Shown in pieces: positions 6,915 through 13,955 of a DNA stretch of 19,405 nucleotides. The stretch is from Acholeplasmataceae bacterium (GTDB lineage: Bacteria; Bacillota; Negativicutes; Acidaminococcales; Acidaminococcaceae). A program made the translations under genes and the position numbers. How positions within the stretch are numbered: the first letter of the stretch is position 1; every line of letters begins with the position of its first letter. The notes below the pieces were generated by a model. That model saw only the letters and a list, made by a program, of their open reading frames with translations, was not told the origin of the DNA and did not search any database. Where the stretch lies: contig JAAYIB010000076.1 in NCBI GenBank assembly GCA_012744295.1, positions 1 through 19,405 of the forward strand, written 5' to 3'.

Positions 6915-7781
6915 TCAATATTTAAGCTGCGACAAATACTTGACGGCGCTTAAGGCCGCAACTATTCCCTGCCCCGTCGCCCTGCTGATCTGCCAGGGAT
7001 GGCCCGTGCAGTCGCCTGCGGCGAAGATGCCCTCGACGCTCGTTTCCATTTCCTCACCAACCGCAACCGACTTGCCCTTCAGCAAGATATCCGGAAAAAG
7101 CGAGTCTACCGGGTCGGATTCACGAAAGATAAAAACGCCATTGACGGGATAGTAGCCGTGCGGCGTTCTAAGACCCGTCACTCTGTCCGTTCCTGTTATT
7201 TCGTCAGGATACTCTGCTATGACCTCTATGTTTTCGTGCTTCAGTTCACCTTCGATTTTGAAGCGGGGCATAAGATAGACTTTTTCACAAAGCTCTGCCA
7301 AAAAGTCAACTTCTTCAAGAGCGCCCGGCACGTTGACAATGGCGGCAATTTTCTTTCCTTTAAAGAAATGGCCGTCACAGGTGGCACAGTAGCTGACGCC
7401 TCTGCCGAGAAACTCCTTTTCCCCGGAAACTGTTTCCGAAGATGAGGCGCCAACGGCAAAGATAATAGTTTTGGCATTAAAGAAACCACTTGCAGTCCCA
7501 AGGGTAAAGTGACCTTCGCCTTCCGAGGCATAAATCACCTTCTCGGTTACCAGCGTCGGTTTAAAGCTAAGCGCGTGCGCCACAAACTTCTCCATCAGTT
7601 CCTGACCGGTAATATCAGGCAGACCGAGGTAGTTGCTGACCAGATGTGCCTTGCGCAGACGGGGGCTGAAATTACTGAAATCGAAAACAATTACTTTTTT
7701 GTTGCGGACGCTCGCGGTGACCGCTGCCGAGAGACCGGCCGGTCCGCCGCCGATGATCGCTATGTCATATAAATCTGTCAT
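6915..7781 (-). CDS. Thioredoxin-reductase-like FAD flavoprotein, NADPH motif degenerate
   Basis: 288 residues. FAD-binding GGGPAGLSAA at 11-20, redox-active CATC at 132-135 (YCATCDGHFF) and the C-terminal FAD motif GIFAAGDCTG at 251-260 place it in the thioredoxin reductase (TrxB) family, in which electrons pass via FAD to the CxxC pair and on to thioredoxin or a similar partner. The second nucleotide-binding motif, normally GGGxSAxEEA, reads VNVPGALEEV (149-158), and the following basic NADPH-phosphate motif is absent. Pyridine-nucleotide-independent, ferredoxin-dependent members of this family are known in clostridia, so a ferredoxin donor is a fair alternative. The start is ATG 7781 with AAAGGTGG upstream; the frame stays open a further ten codons. 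It is divergent to desulfoferrodoxin, suggesting oxidative-stress defence. Confidence 0.9.
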   Translation of the reverse strand: MTDLYDIAIIGGGPAGLSAAVTASVRNKKVIVFDFSNFSPRLRKAHLVSNYLGLPDITGQELMEKFVAHALSFKPTLVTEKVIYASEGEGHFTLGTASGFFNAKTIIFAVGASSSETVSGEKEFLGRGVSYCATCDGHFFKGKKIAAIVNVPGALEEVDFLAELCEKVYLMPRFKIEGELKHENIEVIAEYPDEITGTDRVTGLRTPHGYYPVNGVFIFRESDPVDSLFPDILLKGKSVAVGEEMETSVEGIFAAGDCTGHPWQISRATGQGIVAALSAVKYLSQLKY

Positions 7782-7838
7782 AACTTCAACCACCTTTCCT
7801 CGGAAATTCAAAAAACAAACGACTTCCTGTTACAACAT

Positions 7839-7867
7839 ATTCTAATTTATTGTCGTTGACAAGTCAA
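7839..7867 (-). promoter_or_regulatory. Promoter of the thioredoxin-reductase-like gene
   Basis: On the minus strand: TTGACT (7867-7862), 17-bp spacer, TAGAAT (7844-7839). A near-consensus promoter with a leader of about 50 nt. Its -35 box directly abuts that of the divergent desulfoferrodoxin promoter. Confidence 0.7.
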
Positions 7868-7883
7868 ATTTAGCATCTATTAT
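7856..7883 (+). promoter_or_regulatory. Promoter of desulfoferrodoxin
   Basis: TTGACA (7856-7861), 16-bp spacer, TATTAT (7878-7883): a near-consensus promoter. The start would be near 7890, leaving a leader of about 195 nt. The -35 boxes of the two divergent promoters together form the inverted repeat TTGAC-AA-GTCAA (7856-7867). Confidence 0.7.
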
Positions 7884-7916
7884 TTAATTTGTTTCCTAAT
7901 TGTAAACAATAAAGAT

Positions 7917-7931
7917 TATTATAGGATAATA
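7917..7931. repeat. TATTATAGGATAATA inverted repeat, candidate operator
   Basis: Two perfect 6-bp arms with a 3-bp centre, about 30 bp downstream of the predicted desulfoferrodoxin start. A/T-rich 15-bp symmetry is broadly like Fur/PerR-type boxes but does not match the PerR consensus; it could block elongation or be an overlapping second promoter. Confidence 0.3.
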
Positions 7932-7935
7932 TTTG

Positions 7936-8080
7936 GATTCACAGGCTGCAGAAAAAGGATTTTGCGCTCATCTGGCGAATAGGTACAAGGTGAAAGCCCG
8001 CAAAGCTTACCAATCGGAAGCACAAAGGGCAATCTTGGCTATGCGGCCCACCGACCCGCAACTATATATGGAAAGAAGGG
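7936..8080 (+). other. Long, possibly structured 5' leader of desulfoferrodoxin
   Basis: No gene fits here; it is the untranslated leader. It is more GC-rich than the promoter region and can form at least two separate helices: TTTTGCG (7960-7966) with CGCAAAG (7999-8005, one G-U), enclosing GGC/GCC; and TCGG (8014-8017) with CCGA (8051-8054), enclosing GGGC (8027-8030) / GCCC (8046-8049). The strings GGTGAAAGCC and CGCAAAGC resemble pieces of known riboswitch cores, but I cannot fit the whole to any class. Confidence 0.4.
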
Positions 8081-8086
8081 ATTTTG

Positions 8087-8464
8087 ATGAACGAAGTAAA
8101 ATTTATGCTGTGCAAACATTGCGGCAATCTTGTAGGCGTGCTCCATGACAGCGGCGTACCCATGGTTTGCTGCGGCGAGAAAATGACGGAGCTGATTCCC
8201 AATACCGTTGACGCTTCAGTAGAGAAACACGTACCCGTAATCACGATTGACGGAAATACCGTCACGGTAAAAGTCAGCAGCGTTGCCCATCCGATGGTTC
8301 CCGAGCATTTTATTCAGTGGGTATACCTCCAGACGGAACAAGGCGGCGAGCGCAAGGTTCTAAAACCGGGCGATGCCCCCGAAGCAGTCTTCGTGCTTTC
8401 ACCGGGAGACAAGGTGATCAGCGCCTACGAGTATTGCAACCTCCACGGTTTGTGGAAATCCTAA
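8087..8464 (+). CDS. dfx: Desulfoferrodoxin (two-centre superoxide reductase)
   Basis: 125 residues, the standard length for 2Fe superoxide reductase. It reduces superoxide to hydrogen peroxide without making oxygen, a defence typical of anaerobes. Centre I, the rubredoxin-like Fe(Cys)4 site, is complete: C9, C12, C28, C29. Centre II, the catalytic Fe(His)4Cys site, is complete: H48, H68, H74, C117, H120 (in EKHVPV, AHPMVPEHFI and YCNLHGLW). The start is ATG 8087 with AAGGGA 6 nt upstream; a TTG directly before it is also in frame but badly placed. Electrons usually come from rubredoxin; none is visible here, so the divergent flavoprotein is a possible but unproven partner. Confidence 0.97.
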   Translation: MNEVKFMLCKHCGNLVGVLHDSGVPMVCCGEKMTELIPNTVDASVEKHVPVITIDGNTVTVKVSSVAHPMVPEHFIQWVYLQTEQGGERKVLKPGDAPEAVFVLSPGDKVISAYEYCNLHGLWKS

Positions 8465-8473
8465 ACAAAAAGC

Positions 8474-8516
8474 AAAAGCGTCTGCGGTTTTCGGACCGCA
8501 AACGCTTTTTTCTTTT
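8474..8516. terminator. Bidirectional intrinsic terminator
   Basis: Arms 8474-8488 and 8495-8509 (AAAAGCG...TGCGGT / ACCGCA...CGCTTTT) pair over 15 positions with one mismatch, 6-nt loop, T-rich tails on both sides. It serves desulfoferrodoxin (plus) and the convergent oxidoreductase (minus). Confidence 0.88.
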
Positions 8517-8523
8517 TCTATCC

Positions 8524-9540
8524 TTACGGCTTGTAAATAATCTCACTGCTTACGGCGCCCAAATCGCTGACACCTGTCATAATCATGGCGGCTGCAAGCT
8601 CGCTTGCGAGGTAATTCAGCAGAAACTCGATACCTTCCTCGCCGCCGGCACCGGCCTGGGTTATCGGACGGCCAAGCAGCACGGCGTCCGCCCCGAGCGC
8701 CAGCATCTTCAAGACATCAAACCCCGTGCGGATGCCGCCGTCGACGAGGACCAGCATCTCTCCGCCTAAGGCGGAAGCAATCTTCGGCAGAACCTCGGCC
8801 GTGCCGGGAGTATGGTCAAGCACCCGGCCGCCGTGATTTGATACAACGATGCCGTCAATGCCTGCCCGGGCACACATTACGGCATCTTCAACATCCATGA
8901 CGCCCTTCACGACCAGCGGCAGCTTCACGTATTTTTTCAGCTCCTCGAGTTCCCCAAGCGTCTTCGGACCGACGGGCTGGCCCGATATGGTCATGTTGAG
9001 CAGAGCCGCGGCATCGACGTCGATGGCAACCGCTGCTGCCCCGGCTTCCTCGGCCCTGGCCGCGAGCTCGATAATCTGCTCGTTCGGACGGGGCTTGATT
9101 GTCGGAATGCCCCAGCCTTCCGCTGCCGCTATCGCGTCGATGCCGCTGTCATAAATCTCCGCAAGCCGGCCGTCGCCCACCATACCCATGGAACCCGCCC
9201 TGCGTGTTCCGTTAATCACCATCCGCGCGTACTCACGCTCGGAAACATAGCCGTTCCAGTTAAAGGCAATACCGCCAATCGGCGCCGCCAGAATCGGCAT
9301 GGCAAGCTGCCTTCCCCAAAGGCAAAACCCGGTCGAAGGCTTGTGTACTTCGTGGATGATACGCTGGCGCAGCCTTACCTCGCCAAGAGCGCTCAAATTG
9401 TTCCAAAACGCCTTGCCCGTCCCTACGCCGCCCGCTCCCGGGATTTCACCCGCACAGGCGCGTCCGTCGCAAACGGGGCAAACACGGCAGACCTTGCCGA
9501 ATTTTTGCCTGCCGAGTTCCTTCAATGTCTTCATGTCCAC
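8524..9540 (-). CDS. FMN-dependent alpha-hydroxy-acid oxidoreductase with Cys-rich N-terminus
   Basis: 338 residues, TIM-barrel FMN family of lactate/glycolate oxidases and lactate dehydrogenases. Visible signatures: LAAPIGG near 84-90, active-site Lys in VVKGVMD (K212), catalytic SNHGGR (H236, R239), and the FMN phosphate region VDGGIRTGFDVLKMLALGAD (266-285) followed by LLGRP. Before the barrel it has CRVCPVCDGRACAG with C18, C21, C24 and C29 (CxxCxxCx4C), a feature of a clostridial branch of the family; it may hold a metal or Fe-S centre, which is inference. An anaerobe would use this as a dehydrogenase rather than an oxygen-dependent oxidase. The substrate is unknown. GTG 9540 is preferred to the ATG two codons in, because GGTGA is spaced 6 nt before it. 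Confidence 0.9.
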   Translation of the reverse strand: MDMKTLKELGRQKFGKVCRVCPVCDGRACAGEIPGAGGVGTGKAFWNNLSALGEVRLRQRIIHEVHKPSTGFCLWGRQLAMPILAAPIGGIAFNWNGYVSEREYARMVINGTRRAGSMGMVGDGRLAEIYDSGIDAIAAAEGWGIPTIKPRPNEQIIELAARAEEAGAAAVAIDVDAAALLNMTISGQPVGPKTLGELEELKKYVKLPLVVKGVMDVEDAVMCARAGIDGIVVSNHGGRVLDHTPGTAEVLPKIASALGGEMLVLVDGGIRTGFDVLKMLALGADAVLLGRPITQAGAGGEEGIEFLLNYLASELAAAMIMTGVSDLGAVSSEIIYKP

Positions 9541-9574
9541 TTGTCTTCACCCCGTAATTATTTTATTCCCTTTC

Positions 9575-9604
9575 ATTATACTATATGTCCGCGGGAAGAA
9601 AGAA
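9575..9604 (-). promoter_or_regulatory. Candidate promoter of the alpha-hydroxy-acid oxidoreductase
   Basis: Perfect TATAAT -10 on the minus strand (9580-9575) with a weak TTCTTT -35 at 18 bp. The predicted start lies about 30 nt before the GTG. Confidence 0.45.
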
Positions 9605-9617
9605 CAAACTTTGCACA

Positions 9618-9656
9618 GACGGCGAAAAGCCGCCGGGAAATTCCCCGGCGGCTTTT
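9618..9656 (-). terminator. Intrinsic terminator of the transporter-amidase operon
   Basis: Perfect 13-bp stem, 9625-9637 with 9644-9656 (AAAAGCCGCCGGG and its complement), 6-nt loop, about 20 nt beyond the amidase stop. Confidence 0.88.
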
Positions 9657-9676
9657 ATGCTGTTTTTGGTTTCCGC

Positions 9677-11140
9677 TTAACCGAATATTGCCGGCTGCGG
9701 AGATTGTCTGTAATGAGTGGCTTGTTCAAAGGCATAGGCAATCCCGATCAGGCGCCTCTCCGACCAAGGCTCTCCGATGAATTCCATGCCGATCGGCACT
9801 CCGCCCGGCGCATCGCTGTCAGGCTTCGAAAAGCCTGCCGGCACAATTACGGACGGGAAGCCGGTTACAGAGCAAAGAACTCCGTTACGCTGTTTCTGAG
9901 AACTCCCCACCTTGCAGACAAGCTGCTGCTGATGCGGATAAACAATGGCGTCAAGCGCGTAGTCGGCAATAATCTTCATAATGGTGTTTTTGACCTGCGC
10001 CTGACGCAGAATTTTCTTGTCGTATTCCGGCGACTTGGTTGTGAGCTTGATTGCGGTTTCGATGTTTTCCCTGTCGACAGGATGGTACAGGCCCTTCTCA
10101 TAAATGTCCTTCAACGAGCGCACCGCTGCCTTGTCGGCCGGTATGGCAGAAAGATAAGCCGTCAGATGATCTGCGAAGTCGTCAAGGTGAACGCTGACTT
10201 CGGAAGTCAGCCAGGCGGAATTTACATCCTCCTTGATTTCGACGATAACGGCACCCGCCGCGTGCATCTGGGCAATGGCCGCGTTGACGACGGCGTTGAC
10301 CTCCCGGTTGACTTCCTCCTTGCCGAAGAAGCTCCTCAAGACACCGATTCTCTTGCCTTCAAGCCCGCCCTTTTCCAAGCCCTTGGAGTAATCGGTTCCG
10401 CGATGCGGAAACGACCAGGCTGTCAACGGGTCTTCGCTGTCATAGCCCGCAATCACCGAAAGAGTTTTGGCGGCATCCTCGACTGTCCGGCAAATGGGGC
10501 CGGCAGTATCCTGCGTCATCGAATAAGGCACGATTCCACCCCTGCTGACGCAGCCCATCGTCGGCCTGATGCCGGCGAGACTGTTGGCTGAAGATGGCGA
10601 GCGCACGGAATTTATGGTGTCGCTGCCGATGCCGACAATACCGAAATCAGCCGCAATCGCCGCACCGGTGCCTCCGGACGAGCCGCCCGGAGTTCTTGTC
10701 AAATCGTAAGGATTCAGCGTCTGGCCTTGGATGGAGCTGATGGTTTCACCCCAAATGGCAAACTCGTGCAGGTTCGATTTTGCGAGAATTATGGCACCCG
10801 CATCTCTTAGCTTCCTGACCAGAAAAGCGTCCTTTTTCGACTCGAAACCCTTCAGGGCAATCGCGCCTGCCGTCGTCGGCATGTCATAAGTTTCGCAGTT
10901 GTCCTTAAGAATTACCGGTATGCCGTGCAGCGGCCCGACGAAACCTTCCTTCAGGAACCTCTCGTCCAGCGTTTTTGCTTCCTGCAAGGCGTTTGGATTA
11001 ATCAGGATGATCGAATTCAGCTTGGGTCCCTTTTTGTCAAACTTTTCGATTCTGTCCAGATAGTATTCCGCCAGCTGCACCGCCGTAATTTTTTTGTCCT
11101 GCATCAGCTGATGCGCCCGGGCAATTGTCAATTCTTTCAT
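9677..11140 (-). CDS. Amidase (amidase signature family)
   Basis: 487 residues. The Ser-cisSer-Lys triad of the amidase signature family is present: K79 in LKDN, cis-Ser in GGSSGG (152-157, S154 or S155) and the nucleophile S178 in IGSDTINSVR. Further family blocks are HGIPVILKDN (72-81), AGAIILAKSNLHEFA and the C-terminal GVPIGMEFIGEPWSERRLIGIAYAFEQ. The NSVRSPSSANSLAGIRPT version is found in stand-alone amidases rather than GatA; no GatB or GatC is nearby, so a tRNA amidotransferase is unlikely. It hydrolyses a carboxamide to acid and ammonia; the substrate is unknown. ATG 11140 has AGGAGGG upstream and lies 12 nt after the transporter stop, so the two genes form one operon. Confidence 0.92.
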   Translation of the reverse strand: MKELTIARAHQLMQDKKITAVQLAEYYLDRIEKFDKKGPKLNSIILINPNALQEAKTLDERFLKEGFVGPLHGIPVILKDNCETYDMPTTAGAIALKGFESKKDAFLVRKLRDAGAIILAKSNLHEFAIWGETISSIQGQTLNPYDLTRTPGGSSGGTGAAIAADFGIVGIGSDTINSVRSPSSANSLAGIRPTMGCVSRGGIVPYSMTQDTAGPICRTVEDAAKTLSVIAGYDSEDPLTAWSFPHRGTDYSKGLEKGGLEGKRIGVLRSFFGKEEVNREVNAVVNAAIAQMHAAGAVIVEIKEDVNSAWLTSEVSVHLDDFADHLTAYLSAIPADKAAVRSLKDIYEKGLYHPVDRENIETAIKLTTKSPEYDKKILRQAQVKNTIMKIIADYALDAIVYPHQQQLVCKVGSSQKQRNGVLCSVTGFPSVIVPAGFSKPDSDAPGGVPIGMEFIGEPWSERRLIGIAYAFEQATHYRQSPQPAIFG

Positions 11141-11152
11141 TTTCTTCCCTCC

Positions 11153-12538
11153 TTATACCGGTAAGAATGTTACGCCGATGATGAAAATAAAGCCGCTCAT
11201 CAGCATGATCGCGATGGAATAGCCCATAATTTCGCGAGCCTTAAGTCCCGTAACGCCTAAAAGAGCCAAAGCCCAGAAAGGCTGCGCCATATTTGTCCAG
11301 ATGTTGCCGTAGGCCACGGAAAGACAAGTCTTGATGATATTGGCGTCCATCATCATGGCCGAATTGATGGCAACCGGCCCCTGTACCGCCCACTGGCCGC
11401 CGCCCGACGGTACGAACATGTTGATGAGGGCCGCGCTGAGGAAAGTCCAGAGATAGAAAGTAGTCGGAGTGCTGATGCTGACCATCAGATTTGCCAGCAT
11501 GTCGACAAGGCCGGAGTACTGGATCATGCCCATGATGCCCGCGTAGAGCGGGAATTGAAAAATAATGCCCGCCACACCCGGCGTTGCCGCCTTGACTGCC
11601 TTAAGGTAGCTTGCGATATTCTTGTGCATGATGATGCCCAGGAACATGAAAATGGCGTTAACGAGGTTGATGTCAAGCGAAAAGCCCTTGGTCGCAAAGT
11701 GCCAGACAACGTAAACCATGCCCAAAAGGCCGAGCAGTCCCGCCAGAATCGAGCTGTGGTTAAGAATTTCACCGAAGGTTGCGTCCTTGGGCATTTCCGA
11801 GACCGTGCTGCTTTCAAGCTCTATCGCCTTCAGGCTGTCCTCGCTCAAAGGAGAGATGCTTTCCGGTTTCGGGTGCACCATCGAGGCGAACAGCGGCGGG
11901 AAAATCAAGAGGGCAATCGTGACAACGATGTTCATCGGATTGAACATGTAGTCATACATCGAGACGATGCCGATTTTGCCTTCCAGAAAATGCCCAGGTG
12001 TCGCTATCAGAAGGCCGATTGAAGCCGACAGCATACCGTGCCAGGTCATTTGGCCGACATAGGCGCCGGCACCGATAAGGCCGTATTCAAAAGGAATGTT
12101 CTTGATGCGCAGCTCGCGTGCCAGCTCCTTGGCCAGCAAGGCACCTACGATCAGGCTGAGTCCCCAGTGCAGATAAGAGACCAGAACCGAAACAAAGGTG
12201 ACGAGCCAAACCGCCTGTTTGCCGGTTTTAGCCATCCCCGCAATGCTCTGTATCCATTTTTTCGTCAGAGGCGCTTCCGATACAGCGGAACCCGTAATGA
12301 TGATGAGTGCCATCTGCATCGCAAAAGTCAGGAGACTCCATAAGCCCTTGTACCAGTGCTGGACCATCTTGATCGGTTCCACGCCAGCAACAAATACACC
12401 CAGCAAGAATGAGAACAAGGTCAAGACAACGGCAAAAATACTCGGGTCAGGCATGTACTTCATGGACAAGCGCGTAAGTGTCGAGCCTATTCGCATTACC
12501 GGGTTTTCAGCTTCAACGATTTTACCTTGGTCAGACAT
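11153..12538 (-). CDS. atoE: Short-chain fatty acid transporter (AtoE / TIGR00366 family)
   Basis: 461 residues, hydrophobic throughout. It follows the AtoE family from end to end: LSMKYMPDPSIFAVVLTLFSF near the start, SYLHWGLSLIVGALLAKELAR, GAYVGQMTWHGMLSASIGLL, ATPGHFLE, and the highly conserved MFVPSGGGQWAVQGP near the C-terminus. Members move short-chain fatty acids such as acetoacetate or butyrate; direction and substrate here are unknown. It is the first gene of an operon with the amidase, so it may carry the amide's acid product or a related carboxylate. The ATG at 12538 has AAAGGGGGAAATC before it. Confidence 0.93.
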   Translation of the reverse strand: MSDQGKIVEAENPVMRIGSTLTRLSMKYMPDPSIFAVVLTLFSFLLGVFVAGVEPIKMVQHWYKGLWSLLTFAMQMALIIITGSAVSEAPLTKKWIQSIAGMAKTGKQAVWLVTFVSVLVSYLHWGLSLIVGALLAKELARELRIKNIPFEYGLIGAGAYVGQMTWHGMLSASIGLLIATPGHFLEGKIGIVSMYDYMFNPMNIVVTIALLIFPPLFASMVHPKPESISPLSEDSLKAIELESSTVSEMPKDATFGEILNHSSILAGLLGLLGMVYVVWHFATKGFSLDINLVNAIFMFLGIIMHKNIASYLKAVKAATPGVAGIIFQFPLYAGIMGMIQYSGLVDMLANLMVSISTPTTFYLWTFLSAALINMFVPSGGGQWAVQGPVAINSAMMMDANIIKTCLSVAYGNIWTNMAQPFWALALLGVTGLKAREIMGYSIAIMLMSGFIFIIGVTFLPV

Positions 12539-12608
12539 AAGATTTCCCCCTTTGTTTTTTATTAACGCCTACCTTAAACAAAGCTCCTTTTTATTTTTTT
12601 TGCCATAA

Positions 12609-12640
12609 CGACAAAACCGGCGAGGGCCTTCCCCTGCCGG
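12609..12640 (-). terminator. Candidate attenuator in the leader of the transporter-amidase operon
   Basis: On the minus strand CCGGCAGGGG-AAGG-CCCTCGCCGG folds into a 10-bp stem with one mismatch and one G-U, followed by TTTTGTCGTT. It lies about 75 nt before the transporter start, so it could stop transcription in the leader. No anti-terminator partner or leader peptide is obvious to me. Confidence 0.4.
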
Positions 12641-12960
12641 GGAGAACCAACACAGATCAGCTTCTGTTCCGAAAAGCCAAAAGAACGTCTTAAAGTTCCG
12701 AATATAGTTTTAGGCAGCTTGTTCCTTGCTCCTGCCTTCTCTTCATTACGCAAAAATCCAAGTATGACTCTATTGGCGCGAGCCTTGTCATAATCATTCT
12801 ACTGCTGAGCTTAGTATTCGTATAATATCAGATACAAATACATATCATAAGAAAAACTTATAATGCAATAACCCGAATTGGAAGCTCATTTCTGCATATC
12901 TTCTACATGTTTCAACGAACTCCTCTTTTCTTATGAGAATATTTGCATTATTTTGTTTTT
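12641..12960. other. Non-coding stretch upstream of the transporter-amidase operon
   Basis: No supported gene. It is AT-rich toward 12960. TTCGGAAC occurs twice on the minus strand (within about 12665-12715), and ATAAG/CTTAT forms an inverted repeat at about 12846-12861. I could not place a convincing promoter for the operon; several weak A/T-rich candidates exist. Confidence 0.3.
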
Positions 12961-12965
12961 GGCAC

Positions 12966-12995
12966 AAAAAAGGCTCCCCTGAGGGAGCCTTTTAA
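12966..12995. terminator. Intrinsic terminator after the M23 peptidase gene
   Basis: Perfect 11-bp stem AAAAGGCTCCC (12968-12978) with GGGAGCCTTTT (12983-12993), loop CTGA, 15 nt beyond the peptidase stop. A and T runs on both sides allow it to work in either direction. Confidence 0.9.
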
Positions 12996-13010
12996 AAGGT
13001 ATTTTAAAAA

Positions 13011-13925
13011 TCAATAATTCAACAGCTTCAGGGGATCCGTCGTCCTTCCATAAACCAATACCTCGAAATGCAGGTGCGGACCGGTACTGTAACCGCTGTT
13101 CCCGAGGTAACCGATGATCTCGCCCTTCTTAACCTGCCTGCCGACATGTACGTCGATGGAACTTAGGTGGGCATAGGCCGTTTCGTAACCATTGCCGTGG
13201 GAAATCTTGATATAGCGGCCATAACCGCCGTTCCAGCAGGCTTCCTCCACGTCACCGGCGGCCGCCGCGTAAACAGGGGCGCCGTAGGACCCGGAAATGT
13301 CTATGCCGTCATGGTAGACGGTGCCATAACCAAAGGGATCGCTGCGATATCCGTATCGTGATGTCAGTTCGCCGCTGTCGGTCGGCCAAAGATTCGGCAC
13401 TGAACTTTTTTGTTCAAGCTGTTCCAGCATATTGCCGAGATTTTCATTTTTGAAGGCAATGCGTTCTGCCAGATTTTTTTGCTGCATGGCGACCACGTCA
13501 AGATTCTGCAGACCAAACTTACCCGGCCCGCCTTGTCCCCTCAGGTCGCTTTCCCTCGATTTGCGGTCAATGTTGCCACGGGAAACGCTTTCCCCGTCCT
13601 GGGCAAGGGTTCTGCGGACTTCAGCCTCCAGAGAGGCTACCTGCGCAAGACTTTTTTGGATTTTTTCGTTTTCGGCCAGGAGTGCCTGCAGCTTTTCCTC
13701 CTGACGGGCATACTGGGCTCGATAAGTGAGAAGCTCCTGCTGTTCCTGCTTCGCACAATAAGCGACATAGGCAAATTTGGCAAATCCGCCTAAAAGAACA
13801 AGCACTGCTACACATAATGCAAGCGCGGCTTGTTTTTTTAGCCGGAATACCCTCGTACCTTTGCCCGGACGGGCAATCGCGAAGCAATATTCCTGATTAG
13901 GCGTATGTTTTTCCTGCTGTTCCAT
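13011..13925 (-). CDS. Membrane-anchored M23 (LytM-type) metallopeptidase
   Basis: 304 residues from ATG 13925. Order: cytoplasmic tail 1-30; one membrane helix about 32-56; coiled coil about 58-110; linker; M23 domain about 185-304. The LytM zinc and catalytic residues are present: H205 and D209 (YHDGIDISG), H253 (AYAHL), H284 and H286 (GPHLHFEV). Such proteins cut peptidoglycan cross-links or, when tethered by a coiled coil, regulate other hydrolases at division or growth sites; intact ligands suggest an active enzyme. The AGGAGG site lies 12 nt before this ATG, a little far, but no better start exists; the frame stays open 14 codons upstream without an RBS. Confidence 0.93.
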   Translation of the reverse strand: MEQQEKHTPNQEYCFAIARPGKGTRVFRLKKQAALALCVAVLVLLGGFAKFAYVAYCAKQEQQELLTYRAQYARQEEKLQALLAENEKIQKSLAQVASLEAEVRRTLAQDGESVSRGNIDRKSRESDLRGQGGPGKFGLQNLDVVAMQQKNLAERIAFKNENLGNMLEQLEQKSSVPNLWPTDSGELTSRYGYRSDPFGYGTVYHDGIDISGSYGAPVYAAAAGDVEEACWNGGYGRYIKISHGNGYETAYAHLSSIDVHVGRQVKKGEIIGYLGNSGYSTGPHLHFEVLVYGRTTDPLKLLNY

Positions 13926-13955
13926 CTTAAAAAAATCCCTCCTAAATGCCTTCCC

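Noticed and set aside
7981..8075. Resemblance of the dfx leader to cobalamin or c-di-GMP-I riboswitch cores
   Set aside because: Short strings such as GGTGAAAGCC, CGCAAAGC and CCCGCAACT look familiar, but the order of stems and the conserved ends of those classes are missing. I kept only an unassigned structured leader.
7933..8148. 71-codon frame in the leader of desulfoferrodoxin
   Set aside because: It would need a TTG start without RBS and runs into the desulfoferrodoxin gene in another frame; the stretch is better explained as an untranslated leader.
9299..10591. 430-codon open frame on the plus strand
   Set aside because: It runs antisense across the start of the alpha-hydroxy-acid gene and most of the amidase, both of which have full family motifs. 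Its translation has no recognisable domain and no RBS.
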